Shown in pieces: positions 54,035-63,664 of a DNA stretch of 64,000 bases. The DNA is from Streptococcus ilei (GTDB lineage Bacteria > Bacillota > Bacilli > Lactobacillales > Streptococcaceae). Numbering within the stretch: the first letter of the stretch is position 1; every line of letters starts with the position of its first letter. Below the pieces are notes generated by a model, which was given only the letters and a program-made list of their open reading frames with translations, was not told the origin of the DNA and ran no database searches. Location: assembly GCF_000479335.1 (NCBI RefSeq), contig NC_022584.1, positions 62,001 through 126,000 of the forward strand, given 5' to 3'. A program made the translations under genes and the position numbers.

Positions 54035-54043
54035 TGGTATACT
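54035..54043 (+). promoter_or_regulatory. Extended -10 promoter of ddl
   Basis: TGGTATACT, 84 bases before the ddl start. Confidence 0.6.
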
Positions 54044-54126
54044 AGAGGGACGAACTCGTATGTGAGGAGTGCTTTTGATAAGTCGATTATGAAGCACAAA
54101 ATTAAATAAAGGATTAGGACCAAACA

Positions 54127-55173
54127 ATGGCAAAAGAAAAAATTGTACTTCTTTATGGTGGCCGTAGCGCAGAGCGCGAAGTGTCTGTGCTTTCCGCTGA
54201 AAGCGTCATGCGGGCGATTAATTATGACATGTATTCTGTTGAGACCTATTTCATTACTCAAGCTGGAGACTTCATCAAGACTCAAACTTTTGAAGAGAAA
54301 CCTGCTGAAACAGAACGCTTGATGACCAATGAAACCATTGATTGGGACGCTAAAGTATCTCCGAGCAGTATCTCCCAAGAAGGAGCGGTTGTCTTTCCAG
54401 TCCTTCACGGACCGATGGGAGAAGATGGATCGGTTCAAGGTTTCCTAGAAGTATTGAAACTCCCTTATGTGGGCTGTGATATCCTTTCTTCTAGTGTGGC
54501 GATGGACAAGATTACCACCAAACGGGTCCTAGAATCTGCAGGGATTCCACAAGTTCCTTATGTGGCTGTCCTTGAAGGAGATGAGCTAGAAGCTAAGATT
54601 GCCTTAATCGAAAAGGAATTGACCTATCCGGTCTTTACCAAGCCTTCTAATATGGGCTCTAGTGTCGGGATTTCAAAAGCAGAGAACCAAGCAGAACTTC
54701 GCAAGTCTTTGGAATTGGCCTTTAAATATGATAGCCGTGTTTTGGTTGAGCAAGGTGTCGTAGCGCGCGAAATCGAAGTAGGATTGTTAGGCAACTACGA
54801 TGTCAAGAGCACCCTACCTGGTGAAGTGGTCAAAGATGTAGCCTTTTATGACTACGAAGCCAAATACATCGATAATAAGATTACGATGGCGATTCCAGCT
54901 GAAATTCCTGCAGAAGTTGCTGCGACCATGCGTCAGAATGCAGAACTAGCCTTCCGTGCCATTGGTGGCAAAGGTCTCTCCCGTTGTGATTTCTTCTACA
55001 CAGAGGACGGGGGCATCTACTTGAATGAGCTCAATACCATGCCTGGCTTTACCCAATGGTCTATGTATCCTTTACTTTGGGATAACATGGGCTTGGCCTA
55101 TCCTGATTTAATCGAGCGCTTGGTAGAATTAGCCAAAGAAACCTTTGAAAAGCGCGAAGCGCACTTACTTTAA
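54127..55173 (+). CDS. ddl: D-alanine--D-alanine ligase
   Basis: ATP-grasp enzyme of 348 residues making D-Ala-D-Ala for peptidoglycan. It shows [53 protein letters not shown] and the metal site [12 protein letters not shown]. The residue in the specificity loop is Tyr/Phe-like (DYEAKY), in line with D-Ala-D-Ala and not D-Lac. RBS is weak (AGGACC). Confidence 0.96.
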   Translation: MAKEKIVLLYGGRSAEREVSVLSAESVMRAINYDMYSVETYFITQAGDFIKTQTFEEKPAETERLMTNETIDWDAKVSPSSISQEGAVVFPVLHGPMGEDGSVQGFLEVLKLPYVGCDILSSSVAMDKITTKRVLESAGIPQVPYVAVLEGDELEAKIALIEKELTYPVFTKPSNMGSSVGISKAENQAELRKSLELAFKYDSRVLVEQGVVAREIEVGLLGNYDVKSTLPGEVVKDVAFYDYEAKYIDNKITMAIPAEIPAEVAATMRQNAELAFRAIGGKGLSRCDFFYTEDGGIYLNELNTMPGFTQWSMYPLLWDNMGLAYPDLIERLVELAKETFEKREAHLL

Positions 55174-55189
55174 GAAACTGTTCCTAGCG

Positions 55190-55246
55190 GGAGTGGGAGA
55201 TGAAGTCAACTCATAGAGGAGTCGCTTTTCTTCCTGCTCCCACTTT
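55190..55246 (+). terminator. Long hairpin between ddl and murF
   Basis: GAGTGGGAG / CTCCCACTTTTT with inner GAAG/CTTC and ACTC/GAGT pairs. It could be a partial or read-through terminator, since murF starts 16 bases later without an obvious promoter of its own. Confidence 0.65.
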
Positions 55247-55261
55247 TTAGAGGAGAATACC

Positions 55262-56632
55262 ATGAATGTAACCTTGCACGAAGTGGCTCGTGTCCTGGCT
55301 ATTCGCAATGATATCAGTCAATTTGAAGATTTTGATTTACAGAAGCCAGAATTTGATAGTCGTCTTATTGGTCCGGGGGACCTCTTTGTCCCTCTCAAGG
55401 GGGCGCGTGATGGGCATGATTTTATTGAAACCGCCTTTGAAAATGGGGCTGTAGCGACCTTGTCTGAAAAAGAAGTAGAAGGCCACCCGTATTTGTTGGT
55501 AGATGATGTTCTAGGGGCCTTTCAAAAATTAGCTCAATATGTTTTGGAGAAGAGTCAAGTAGATGTCTTGGCGGTCACAGGTTCAAACGGTAAGACAACG
55601 ACCAAAGATATGTTAGCTCAGTTATTATCTACTACTTATAAAACCTATAAAACACAAGGGAACTACAATAACGAGATTGGCCTTCCTTACACGGTTCTCC
55701 ATATGCCAGAAGGAACAGAGAAGCTTGTCCTTGAAATGGGACAGGACCATCTGGGAGATATCCATCTCCTCTCAGAAATTGCCCATCCTAAGGCAGCAAT
55801 CGTGACCCTCATTGGGGAAGCTCACTTGGAGTTTTTCAAAGATCGCACAGAAATCGCTAAAGGGAAATTGCAAATTGCGGACGGTATGCCAGCTGGTGGC
55901 TTGCTCCTAGTACCGGCCGATCCCATTGTAGAGGATTTTTTACCCAACCAACAAGAGCTTGTGCGCTTTGGTGAAGGAGCAGATATCCGCATTACCAAGT
56001 TGGAGGAACGCAAGGACAGCCTAACCTTTGAAGCGAATTTCTTATCAGATGCTATTGACTTACCTGTCACAGGCAAATACAATGCGACCAATGCCATGAT
56101 TGCGGCCTATGTTGCCTTGAAAGAAGGAGTCAGTGAAGAGGCCATCCGTGCAAGCTTTAAAGGCTTAGAGCTTACTAAGAACCGTACAGAATGGAAGAAG
56201 GCAAGTAACGGAGCGGATATCCTATCCGATGTCTACAATGCCAATCCGACGGCCATGCGCCTGATTTTAGAAACCTTCTCGACCATTCCTGCCAATCCAA
56301 ATGGCCGCAAGCTAGCGGTCTTAGCGGATATGAAAGAACTAGGGGAGCAATCTATTGATCTGCACAACCAAATGATTCTCAGCCTGTCACCGGATGTCTT
56401 GGATACCGTTATTTTCTACGGTCAAGATATTGCGGGACTGGCTCAATTAGCGAGTCAGATGTTCCCACTCGGACATGTCTATTATTTCAAAAAGACCGCT
56501 GAGAAAGACCAGTTTGAGGACCTGGTCAAACAAGTCAAGGAAAGCTTAAAAGAGCAGGACCAAATCCTCATCAAGGGAAGCAATTCTATGAATTTAGCCA
56601 AATTGGTAGAGGAGTTGGAGAATGGCGAGTAA
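55262..56632 (+). CDS. murF: UDP-MurNAc-tripeptide--D-Ala-D-Ala ligase
   Basis: Adds the Ddl product to the peptidoglycan precursor. The 456-residue Mur ligase has an N-terminal UDP-MurNAc domain (DSRLIGPGDLFVPLKG), P-loop TGSNGKTTTKD at about 106-116, LEMGQDHLGDI, and C-terminal LSDVYNANPTAM and GSNSMNLAKL. AGAGGAGAAT precedes the ATG. Directly after ddl, so substrate maker and user are adjacent. Confidence 0.95.
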   Translation: MNVTLHEVARVLAIRNDISQFEDFDLQKPEFDSRLIGPGDLFVPLKGARDGHDFIETAFENGAVATLSEKEVEGHPYLLVDDVLGAFQKLAQYVLEKSQVDVLAVTGSNGKTTTKDMLAQLLSTTYKTYKTQGNYNNEIGLPYTVLHMPEGTEKLVLEMGQDHLGDIHLLSEIAHPKAAIVTLIGEAHLEFFKDRTEIAKGKLQIADGMPAGGLLLVPADPIVEDFLPNQQELVRFGEGADIRITKLEERKDSLTFEANFLSDAIDLPVTGKYNATNAMIAAYVALKEGVSEEAIRASFKGLELTKNRTEWKKASNGADILSDVYNANPTAMRLILETFSTIPANPNGRKLAVLADMKELGEQSIDLHNQMILSLSPDVLDTVIFYGQDIAGLAQLASQMFPLGHVYYFKKTAEKDQFEDLVKQVKESLKEQDQILIKGSNSMNLAKLVEELENGE

Positions 56633-57233
56633 TAATGTGCTAAAGAACATTCAGCGCTTGATTTCAATCACTAATACAGGCTTAGCGTTCTCAAAAGATC
56701 CATTTGATCAAGAGCGCTATCAGGATATTCGTGCCATTTTACAGGATCTTGTGAGAGAAGCGACTGATTTGAATCCACAAGAATTATCGGATTTGTTTCG
56801 CCCGACAGACCATTACGACACTCCCTTGATTGATGTTAGGGCATGGATTGTCAAAGATGGAAAACTTTGTCTGGTGAAAGGTCAGGGAGAAGAGACCTGG
56901 GCCTTGCCGGGTGGCTTTGGTGAGGTTGGCTATTCTCCGACGGAAAACATTTTAAAGGAAATCCAAGAAGAAACGGGCTATTCTGCGCGTGTAATCAGAT
57001 TGTTGGCAGTATTTGATACCAATCGCTACCAATTGCAAAGTCGCCAATATGTGAAATTGGTATTTGAATGTGAATTATTAGATGGAAATTTTGAAAAGAA
57101 CCAGGAAATTTCCGACCTTGCCTTTTTTGAGAGAGAAAAAATACCTGCTCTTTCTACCAAGCGCAATACAGAAGAACAATTGAACTTCCTTTGGGAGGTC
57201 TATGATGGGAAACGAGATTTGTATTGTGATTAA
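56622..57233 (+). CDS. NUDIX hydrolase with N-terminal helical domain
   Basis: A 203-residue protein: an N-terminal helical Nudix_hydro_N-type domain (about residues 1-65) and a NUDIX domain with box GGFGEVGYSPTENILKEIQEETGY at about 97-120, where the usual RE is KE. Its start lies inside the murF end (11-base overlap) with GAGGAG seven bases ahead. Substrate unknown. Confidence 0.85.
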   Translation: MASNNVLKNIQRLISITNTGLAFSKDPFDQERYQDIRAILQDLVREATDLNPQELSDLFRPTDHYDTPLIDVRAWIVKDGKLCLVKGQGEETWALPGGFGEVGYSPTENILKEIQEETGYSARVIRLLAVFDTNRYQLQSRQYVKLVFECELLDGNFEKNQEISDLAFFEREKIPALSTKRNTEEQLNFLWEVYDGKRDLYCD

Positions 57234-57263
57234 AAACGATCTATAAATTAAAGGAATATGAAA

Positions 57264-57965
57264 ATGACACTTTGGGATTTATTGTTTACAAACCAAAAAT
57301 CAGCCCCGCCTGAATTTGGGCTCTGGTATTTCATTCTGCCAGCTTCTTTGTTGGTGGTTGGCTACTTTTCCATCAGATATGCGCAGTCCAAAAGCTACCA
57401 ACGCTTTTGGTATTGGGCGCAGTTGATCCAAGTCTTGACTATTAATGCTTGGTATATTCTTGCCCACATGCCTTTGACGGATAATTTGCCGTTCTATCAT
57501 TGCCGTTTGGCCATGCTGGTGATTCTCTTTGCCCCTAAAGGGACCTATATCAAGCAATATTTTGCTCTCTTGGGAGTTCTAGGATCGATTGCGGCCTTGG
57601 TTTACCCAGCCTTTGATCCCTTCCCTTTCCCTCATATCACCGTTCTGAATCTCATTTTCAGTCACTGGGCCTTGCTTGCCAATAGTTTGATTTACCTACA
57701 GGATCATTATCAATCTGAAAAGCAAGACAGTTTGAGAATTGTCAAGATCACCTTTGGCATGAATGCCTTGATTTTCTTGGTTAACCTATTGACGAAAGGG
57801 GATTATGGCTTCTTACGGCGTCCACCAATCATTGGGGACCATGGTGCTCTCCTGAACTACTTTTTGGTTAGCTTGGTGATGGTAGCTGGAATTTGCTTGG
57901 TCAACCAGCGTTATAAGTACAAATACAAGATGGTTGAAGAGACGGTCGTTTCACGTTCAGAATAG
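57264..57965 (+). CDS. YwaF/TIGR02206-like membrane protein, copy 1
   Basis: A 233-residue protein with about seven membrane helices. Conserved points are DNLPFYHCRLAM after helix 3, FDPFPFPHI in a loop and GDYGFLRRPPIIGDHG before the last helix. The bacterial YwaF family is related to TMEM164 acyltransferases; the FYHCR Cys is the candidate nucleophile by that comparison. First of three tandem paralogs. ATG 57264 has AAAGGA eight bases ahead. Confidence 0.82.
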   Translation: MTLWDLLFTNQKSAPPEFGLWYFILPASLLVVGYFSIRYAQSKSYQRFWYWAQLIQVLTINAWYILAHMPLTDNLPFYHCRLAMLVILFAPKGTYIKQYFALLGVLGSIAALVYPAFDPFPFPHITVLNLIFSHWALLANSLIYLQDHYQSEKQDSLRIVKITFGMNALIFLVNLLTKGDYGFLRRPPIIGDHGALLNYFLVSLVMVAGICLVNQRYKYKYKMVEETVVSRSE

Positions 57966-57993
57966 AAAATTGATGAGCTGAGGTTAGGAAATC

Positions 57994-58683
57994 ATGCCAC
58001 TTTGGGATTTATTTTTCACCAGTCAACCAACGGCCCCTCCTCAATTGGGAGCTTGGTACTTTTTGTTGCCGACCTCATTGATGGTGGTAGGCTATCTGTC
58101 TATTCGATTTGCTTCTTCCAAAGGCTATCAAAACTTTTGGTATTGGGGGCAATTGATTCAGTTGCTGATAATCAACTCTTGGTATATTGCAGCACACTTA
58201 CCTTTTTCAGAGAGCCTGCCCTTCTATCATAGTCGGATGGCTATGTGGATAATTCTTTTGGCTCCCAAGGGAAGCTTCAAGCAATATTTTGCTCTTGTTG
58301 GTGTCTTTGGGTCCATCATGGCCTTGGTTCATCCCGTCTTTTATCCCTATCCCTTTCCTCATGTATCCTCGATCAACAATGTTTTTGGCCACTGGGCCCT
58401 CTTGGCCAATTGCTTGATCTATCTGGTCCAATTCTACCAAGTAGAAGAAGGAGACGTTTGGAAGATCTGTCAGATGACCTTTGGTGTCAACGCTATTATT
58501 CAGCTTGCTAATCTCGTAACGGGTGGAAATTACGGCTTTATGCGTCGTCCTCCTGTAATTGGCGATCATGGGCTCGTGTTCAATTACTTGATTGTGACTA
58601 TCCTGATGACAGGAACCCTCATCCTGATCAATCATCTTATTAAGTCCAGTAAGAAAAGAAAAAGAACATCTGAATCCGTTTAA
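57994..58683 (+). CDS. YwaF/TIGR02206-like membrane protein, copy 2
   Basis: A 229-residue paralog of copy 1 (MPLWDLFFTSQPTAPPQLG versus MTLWDLLFTNQKSAPPEFG). It keeps GNYGFMRRPPVIGDHG and YPYPFPHV but reads ESLPFYHSRMAM, with Ser in place of the Cys of copies 1 and 3. It starts 28 bases after copy 1. Confidence 0.82.
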   Translation: MPLWDLFFTSQPTAPPQLGAWYFLLPTSLMVVGYLSIRFASSKGYQNFWYWGQLIQLLIINSWYIAAHLPFSESLPFYHSRMAMWIILLAPKGSFKQYFALVGVFGSIMALVHPVFYPYPFPHVSSINNVFGHWALLANCLIYLVQFYQVEEGDVWKICQMTFGVNAIIQLANLVTGGNYGFMRRPPVIGDHGLVFNYLIVTILMTGTLILINHLIKSSKKRKRTSESV

Positions 58684-58695
58684 TAAGGAGACCTT

Positions 58696-59376
58696 ATGCA
58701 TCATTTTTTTACAACTGAATCCACTGTACCACCTGTTATACCGCTCCTTTGGTATGGGGTCATGGTTCTTTTAATCGTAATGGCAGTATGGGCTTCATTA
58801 CGTTACTATCAAAATGAACAATTTCGGAAGATTTTTCGAAACTTACAAATATTTCAATTGATCTGTCTCTATATCTGGTATTTTGCTTTTCAGCTTCCCT
58901 GGTCCAATAGTTTACCCTTGTACCATTGTCGGTTGGCTATGTTTGCTGTTTTGCTGTTGCCAGACCGATGGAAGAGCAAGCAGTTCTTTGCCTTGATGGG
59001 AGTGAGTGGAGCGATCTTTGCCTTGGGCTATCCAGTCTTTGATCCCTACACCTTCCCTCATATTACGAGCTTTTCTTTCCTCCTCGGGCATTACTGTCTT
59101 TTGGTTAATTCTTTGATTTATCTCTTGAGATGCTATGATTCGAGCCTCTTAAAAAATCGAGAGATTGTTCTCTATACTTTCGTTTTGGATCTATTTCTAG
59201 TCGGCGTCAACCAAGTCACTGGAGGGAATTATGGACTCATGGCCCGGCCACCGATTATCAAAGGGGACAGCCTCTTGGTGAATTACGTCGTGGTCTCTAG
59301 CATCTTAGCAGCAGCCTTGCTTCTCTTTAATGTATTTTTCAGTCGTAAGCCTGCAAGAGAAAGAGTTCTTCGATAA
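58696..59376 (+). CDS. YwaF/TIGR02206-like membrane protein, copy 3
   Basis: A 226-residue paralog, more diverged: MHHFFTTESTVPPVIP, SNSLPLYHCRLAM, FDPYTFPHI and GNYGLMARPPIIKGDS. It keeps the Cys. It starts 12 bases after copy 2 behind AAGGAG; a hairpin (59384-59418) follows. Confidence 0.82.
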   Translation: MHHFFTTESTVPPVIPLLWYGVMVLLIVMAVWASLRYYQNEQFRKIFRNLQIFQLICLYIWYFAFQLPWSNSLPLYHCRLAMFAVLLLPDRWKSKQFFALMGVSGAIFALGYPVFDPYTFPHITSFSFLLGHYCLLVNSLIYLLRCYDSSLLKNREIVLYTFVLDLFLVGVNQVTGGNYGLMARPPIIKGDSLLVNYVVVSSILAAALLLFNVFFSRKPARERVLR

Positions 59377-59383
59377 AAAGAAA

Positions 59384-59418
59384 AAGGAGGGTGGGACCAT
59401 CAGTCTCAGCCTTCTTTT
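59384..59418 (+). terminator. Terminator-like hairpin after the YwaF tandem
   Basis: GGAGGGTGGGAC / GTCTCAGCCTTCTTTT, with some G-T pairs. Confidence 0.6.
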
Positions 59419-59436
59419 AGTTAATAGGAGTTTGAA

Positions 59437-61362
59437 ATGAAGAGGTTTTTACTAGTCATTGTCATCTTGTGTGGCTTATTTTTTACGGTTAGTCCGGCTC
59501 AGGCAGATGATGAAGTTCGTTATTCGATTGAGTCCTATGTGGGACACCTCCACTTGCAGGAAGATAGCCAGGCGACATTTACGCAAGAGATTACCTACAT
59601 TTTTTCAACTGGCTACAATGGACAGTATGTAACGTTAGGAAGTGTAGATCCTCTTCCCAAAGGATTTAAAATCCATGAAAATCCTCAAGTGGAAGCTTAT
59701 GTGGATGGGGAAAAACGAGAGATCCGTGTAGAAGAATCGGATCTCGGAAATGGACGTCTATTAAAAATCTACAATTCGAGGATTGTTGGTGGCAAAGTTA
59801 CCATCAAGGTTGTATGGAAGATTGATCATATTCTAGAACTGTATTCCGATATCGCCGAGCTCAATTGGTTCCCCATTTCAGATGGGGATGAGGACGTCGC
59901 GAAATTAGATTTTTATGTGGATGGCTTGGATGCCAAGCAGGGAGAGTTGTATGCTCATACCGGTTATTTTAATCCACCAGCCCAGATTGAACGGACTGAG
60001 ACTGGCTATCACATTCAGTTATGGAACTTCCCAAAGAATGGAAAATTGGAGCTCCACGCATACTGGCCCATGACAGAAGCTCTACGTCGAGGCCAATCTA
60101 ATGAGATTAAAAAGGAAAAGGGAAAGGATAAATTTCTTAAAAAAGAAAAATCCATTCAACAAAAAACAGTCATCTACAAGACACTGTTTCTCAGAGTCAT
60201 TCCAATTGTAGCAATTCTTTTATTTGTTCTAGCTTTCATTCCATGGATCCGCTATATGATCAGTACCAGAACTCGTCGGATTGCAAAGGGAGTACGATTA
60301 TACGAACCTCCACAGAATTTGCCACCCTTTGTCCTAGCCAAGGCCTTGTATCAACTTGATTTTGAACAGATGGTCATGTCTAGAGAGAAAGGTCAACTAA
60401 AATTTAATCATCTCATCCAAGCAAGTATTTTGGATCTCATTGATCGAGGAAATCTTCGTTTGACGAGAGATGACAATGGGGGAACCTTGACCTGTCTACA
60501 CCATGAAGGCTTGGCTGATTTTGAATTGAAGTTTATTGAAATGATCTTTGATCAAGAAACTGAAATCAGGATCAGCGAAGTATTTTCAAAGTATAAAATT
60601 AATCAAGCAGCCCTAAAAAAGGATTTTCGAGCTGCTAAAACAGACACACAAAGAGACCGTATTCGAAAGGTCGGAAGTGACGTTCGATCGCTTTTACAAA
60701 AGGATGCCCAGCAATTGTCAAAAGGTGTCGATAAGGAAATTGCGAAATTAGGTTTGCCCTCTTATTTTAGAGACTTATCTGAGACGGAGGCAGCTTTTTC
60801 AAAAACAGGCTGTGCCTTACACTTTTGGCTCTTACTGATCTTGTTTGTGAGCATGTGTTTCTTATCTTTTGGATTTGGTTCATACCTATCTTCATTCTAT
60901 TTTTGGACTATTTTATGTTTGATTTTGTTATTCATTCCATTTTATATTGTTATGAAACTTCGTGAAGATCATCTACAATCCTTAGAGAACTTGGATTCAC
61001 AATTTGAATGGATGGCCTTTCGAAATATGATTGAAAGTATTCCAAATTTCAATCAAGCAGAACTTGAGAGTGTTGTCCTATGGAATCGTATCTTAGTCTA
61101 TGCGACCTTGTATGGCCAAGCTATAAAAGTGAGTCAGGTACTCCAAAATCATCAGATTTCCGTGCCATATGAAGACTGGGACACTGTTCTTTGGCTGACA
61201 TCCTCTCCAAATACCTTCCTAGACGGTTCTACCTTGATGAACTATGCAGATGATTCCTATAGTGTTTCAAGCTTCTCTATTAACTCCTCAGATGGCAGTG
61301 GTGGCTTTGACGGCGGTGGCTTTTCTGATGGCGGTGGTGGTGGAGGATTTGGAGCCTTCTAA
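59437..61362 (+). CDS. DUF2207-family membrane protein
   Basis: A 641-residue protein with a signal peptide (cleavage after SPAQA, about 23), an extracellular DUF2207 domain (VRYSIESYVGHLHLQEDSQATFTQ... DHILELYSDIAELNWF), a membrane helix at about 248-270, a cytoplasmic region, two further helices at about 462-510 and a Gly/Ser-rich end GGFSDGGGGGGFGAF. Such proteins are widespread in Firmicutes and of unknown role, possibly envelope related. Confidence 0.87.
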   Translation: MKRFLLVIVILCGLFFTVSPAQADDEVRYSIESYVGHLHLQEDSQATFTQEITYIFSTGYNGQYVTLGSVDPLPKGFKIHENPQVEAYVDGEKREIRVEESDLGNGRLLKIYNSRIVGGKVTIKVVWKIDHILELYSDIAELNWFPISDGDEDVAKLDFYVDGLDAKQGELYAHTGYFNPPAQIERTETGYHIQLWNFPKNGKLELHAYWPMTEALRRGQSNEIKKEKGKDKFLKKEKSIQQKTVIYKTLFLRVIPIVAILLFVLAFIPWIRYMISTRTRRIAKGVRLYEPPQNLPPFVLAKALYQLDFEQMVMSREKGQLKFNHLIQASILDLIDRGNLRLTRDDNGGTLTCLHHEGLADFELKFIEMIFDQETEIRISEVFSKYKINQAALKKDFRAAKTDTQRDRIRKVGSDVRSLLQKDAQQLSKGVDKEIAKLGLPSYFRDLSETEAAFSKTGCALHFWLLLILFVSMCFLSFGFGSYLSSFYFWTILCLILLFIPFYIVMKLREDHLQSLENLDSQFEWMAFRNMIESIPNFNQAELESVVLWNRILVYATLYGQAIKVSQVLQNHQISVPYEDWDTVLWLTSSPNTFLDGSTLMNYADDSYSVSSFSINSSDGSGGFDGGGFSDGGGGGGFGAF

Positions 61363-61381
61363 TAGCCCTTGTGATTGAATG

Positions 61382-61424
61382 AAGTCTGGGATGTAGAACC
61401 ATTGTAGTTCTCCCTCAGGCTTTT
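61382..61424 (+). terminator. Terminator after the DUF2207 gene
   Basis: AGTCTGGGA...TAGAAC / GTTCT...TCAGGCTTTT, a two-part stem. Confidence 0.7.
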
Positions 61425-61468
61425 AATTTATAAATACACTGATGATTGAAAAAAGGCTCTATTTCCGC

Positions 61469-61474
61469 TATAAT
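61469..61474 (+). promoter_or_regulatory. -10 box of prfC
   Basis: TATAAT, giving a leader of roughly 80 bases before prfC at 61564. Confidence 0.6.
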
Positions 61475-61488
61475 AAGTTAGTTAAGGT

Positions 61489-61509
61489 AAAAGGAGAGAA
61501 CCAATGTAG
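61489..61509 (+). promoter_or_regulatory. Strong ribosome site with an ATG-TAG start-stop in the prfC leader
   Basis: AAAAGGAG (61489-61496), then seven bases, ATG (61504) and at once TAG (61507). A second tiny frame, ATG CTT TTA AAA AAT AAC TGA (61533-61553), runs into the prfC ribosome site GAGG. Both could link prfC translation to termination efficiency. Confidence 0.5.
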
Positions 61510-61563
61510 AAGGATCCTACTTACTAAAAAATATGCTTTTAAAAAATAACTGAGGATGAAAGA

Positions 61564-63108
61564 ATGACAATCACTGACGAAATTAAAAAACGCCGTACCT
61601 TTGCCATTATCTCTCACCCGGACGCGGGGAAGACAACCATTACTGAGCAGTTGCTCTACTTTGGAGGAGAGATTCGGGAAGCAGGTACCGTAAAAGGAAA
61701 GAAAACAGGGACTTTTGCAAAATCTGACTGGATGGATATCGAGAAACAACGTGGGATTTCGGTAACTTCATCTGTGATGCAGTTTGACTACGACGGCAAA
61801 CGAGTAAATATCCTAGACACTCCAGGGCACGAAGACTTCTCAGAAGATACTTATCGGACCCTGATGGCGGTGGATGCTGCGGTCATGGTAGTGGACTCTG
61901 CCAAGGGTATTGAGGCCCAAACTAAGAAATTGTTTGAGGTTGTCAAACACCGTGGGATTCCAGTCTTCACTTTTATGAATAAACTGGACCGTGACGGTCG
62001 TGAACCACTAGATCTCTTACAAGAATTGGAAGAAGTATTGGGCATCGCTAGTTACCCAATGAACTGGCCAATCGGGATGGGGAAAGCCTTTGAGGGACTC
62101 TATGACCTCTATAACCAACGCTTGGAACTCTACAAAGGGGATGAACGTTTTGCCAGCCTAGAGGATGGCGATAAACTTTTTGCTAGCAATCCATTCTATG
62201 AACAAGTAAAAGATGATATTGAGCTTTTGAATGAAGCAGGAAATGAATTTTCAGAAGAAGCTATCCTTGCAGGTGAATTAACTCCAGTCTTCTTCGGTTC
62301 GGCTCTTACCAACTTTGGTGTGCAGACTTTCTTGGAAACCTTCCTCAAGTTTGCTCCAGAGCCACACGGCCACAAGAAGACAGGTGGAGAAATTGTCGAT
62401 CCTTATGACAAGGATTTCTCAGGATTTGTCTTTAAAATCCAAGCCAATATGGACCCTCGTCACCGCGACCGGATTGCTTTTGTTCGGATCGTGTCTGGTG
62501 AATTTGAGAGGGGGATGAGTGTCAATCTGCCTCGTACTGGTAAGAGTGCTAAGTTATCTAATGTCACCCAGTTTATGGCAGAAAGCCGTGAGAATGTCAC
62601 CAATGCCGTAGCAGGAGACATCATTGGGGTCTACGATACAGGTACGTATCAGGTCGGGGATACGCTGACTGTTGGGAAGAATAAGTTTGAATTTGAACCA
62701 CTGCCAACCTTTACTCCTGAAATCTTCATGAAGGTATCTGCCAAGAATGTCATGAAGCAAAAGTCCTTCCATAAGGGAATCGAGCAATTGGTACAAGAAG
62801 GAGCCATCCAGCTCTATACCAACTACCAAACGGGTGAATACATGTTGGGTGCTGTTGGTCAATTGCAGTTTGAAGTCTTTAAGCACCGGATGGAAAATGA
62901 ATACAATGCCGAAGTGGTGATGAGCCCAATGGGTAAAAAGACGGTTCGCTGGATCAAACCAGAAGATCTAGATGAACGCATGTCTTCAAGCCGAAACATC
63001 CTGGCCAAAGACCGCTTTGACCAACCTGTTTTCCTCTTTGAAAACGACTTTGCTCTCCGTTGGTTTGCGGACAAGTATCCAGATGTTGAACTAGAGGAAA
63101 AGATGTAA
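61564..63108 (+). CDS. prfC: Peptide chain release factor 3
   Basis: A 514-residue translational GTPase that removes RF1 and RF2 from the ribosome after peptide release. G1 HPDAGKTT at 18-25, G3 [13 protein letters not shown] at about 84, G4 [10 protein letters not shown], then domain II ([15 protein letters not shown]) and the C-terminal RF3 domain ([18 protein letters not shown]). Own promoter; the main ribosome site GAGG is weaker than the one before the upstream start-stop. Confidence 0.96.
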   Translation: MTITDEIKKRRTFAIISHPDAGKTTITEQLLYFGGEIREAGTVKGKKTGTFAKSDWMDIEKQRGISVTSSVMQFDYDGKRVNILDTPGHEDFSEDTYRTLMAVDAAVMVVDSAKGIEAQTKKLFEVVKHRGIPVFTFMNKLDRDGREPLDLLQELEEVLGIASYPMNWPIGMGKAFEGLYDLYNQRLELYKGDERFASLEDGDKLFASNPFYEQVKDDIELLNEAGNEFSEEAILAGELTPVFFGSALTNFGVQTFLETFLKFAPEPHGHKKTGGEIVDPYDKDFSGFVFKIQANMDPRHRDRIAFVRIVSGEFERGMSVNLPRTGKSAKLSNVTQFMAESRENVTNAVAGDIIGVYDTGTYQVGDTLTVGKNKFEFEPLPTFTPEIFMKVSAKNVMKQKSFHKGIEQLVQEGAIQLYTNYQTGEYMLGAVGQLQFEVFKHRMENEYNAEVVMSPMGKKTVRWIKPEDLDERMSSSRNILAKDRFDQPVFLFENDFALRWFADKYPDVELEEKM

Positions 63109-63115
63109 ATTGTTA

Positions 63116-63290
63116 CAAATGACTAGCAACATAAAGTTGCTGTCATTTGACGGTAACCGCTATGGCGGTTTACCTAAACACTTCACTAGGAAAAGTCCAC
63201 GAATGATATCGATTCGTAAAACTTTACGTCGTAACAGTCCGATGGGAAGATTATCCTAACTGCCTCACTAACTACTTTTGGCGAATAAAA
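63116..63290. other. Gene-free region with several hairpins
   Basis: Contains GCAAC-ATAAA-GTTGC (63126-63140), ACCGC-TAT-GGCGGT (63155-63171), ACGAAT-GATATCG-ATTCGT and AAAACTTTACGTCGTAAC. No open frame. It may be the 3' end of the prfC transcript, a small RNA or a further repeat type. Confidence 0.4.
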
Positions 63291-63302
63291 TATATAAATT
63301 GA

Positions 63303-63328
63303 AAAACCAGCTCACTTGAGCTGGTTTT
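63303..63328 (+). terminator. Terminator downstream of prfC
   Basis: AACCAGCTC / GAGCTGGTTTT with loop ACTT. Confidence 0.8.
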
Positions 63329-63437
63329 AGGATGAAGCCAAACTTCCATTTTACATAAAAAATCAAGTGATTTTTCAATAAATAAAAATAATTCCATATT
63401 TTTATAGTCATTAAAGCCAGTACTGAAACTTTCCGCT

Positions 63438-63612
63438 GTGAGAAAAATGCTTGAAACAATGTTGTTTCAAGCACTCGGGAGTTTTGAAAGTAAAACAGTT
63501 TGGGAAACTGTTTTAGCCTGAGCCCAGAAATTAAAGAGCGAAGGGGTTCAAAACTAAGTCATGGAACTTCGTAGAAGTTCGCTGACGTCCGTACTCACTT
63601 AAGGAAAGTTTC
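63438..63612 (+). repeat. Second structured repeat family, copy B
   Basis: Begins GTGAGAAAAATGCTTGAAAC and ends CGTCCGTACTCACTTAAGG. Hairpins: TGCTTGAAAC/GTTTCAAGCA, AAAACAGTTT/AAACTGTTTT and GGAACTTC/GAAGTTC. Related to copy A at 11963 in ends and layout; inner stems vary with compensating changes. Confidence 0.65.
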
Positions 63613-63635
63613 TAAGAATATTTTTTCTTTAATAA

Positions 63636-63664
63636 AAAACCAGCTCAAATGAGCTGGCTTTTTA
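63636..63664. terminator. Bidirectional terminator after thiT
   Basis: AACCAGCTC / GAGCTGG with A and T runs on both sides; the same stem as at 63303. It overlaps the thiT stop. Confidence 0.8.

Noticed and set aside
58207..58704. 165-codon minus-strand frame across the YwaF-like copy 2
   Set aside because: No ribosome site and exactly covers a conserved membrane gene on the plus strand.
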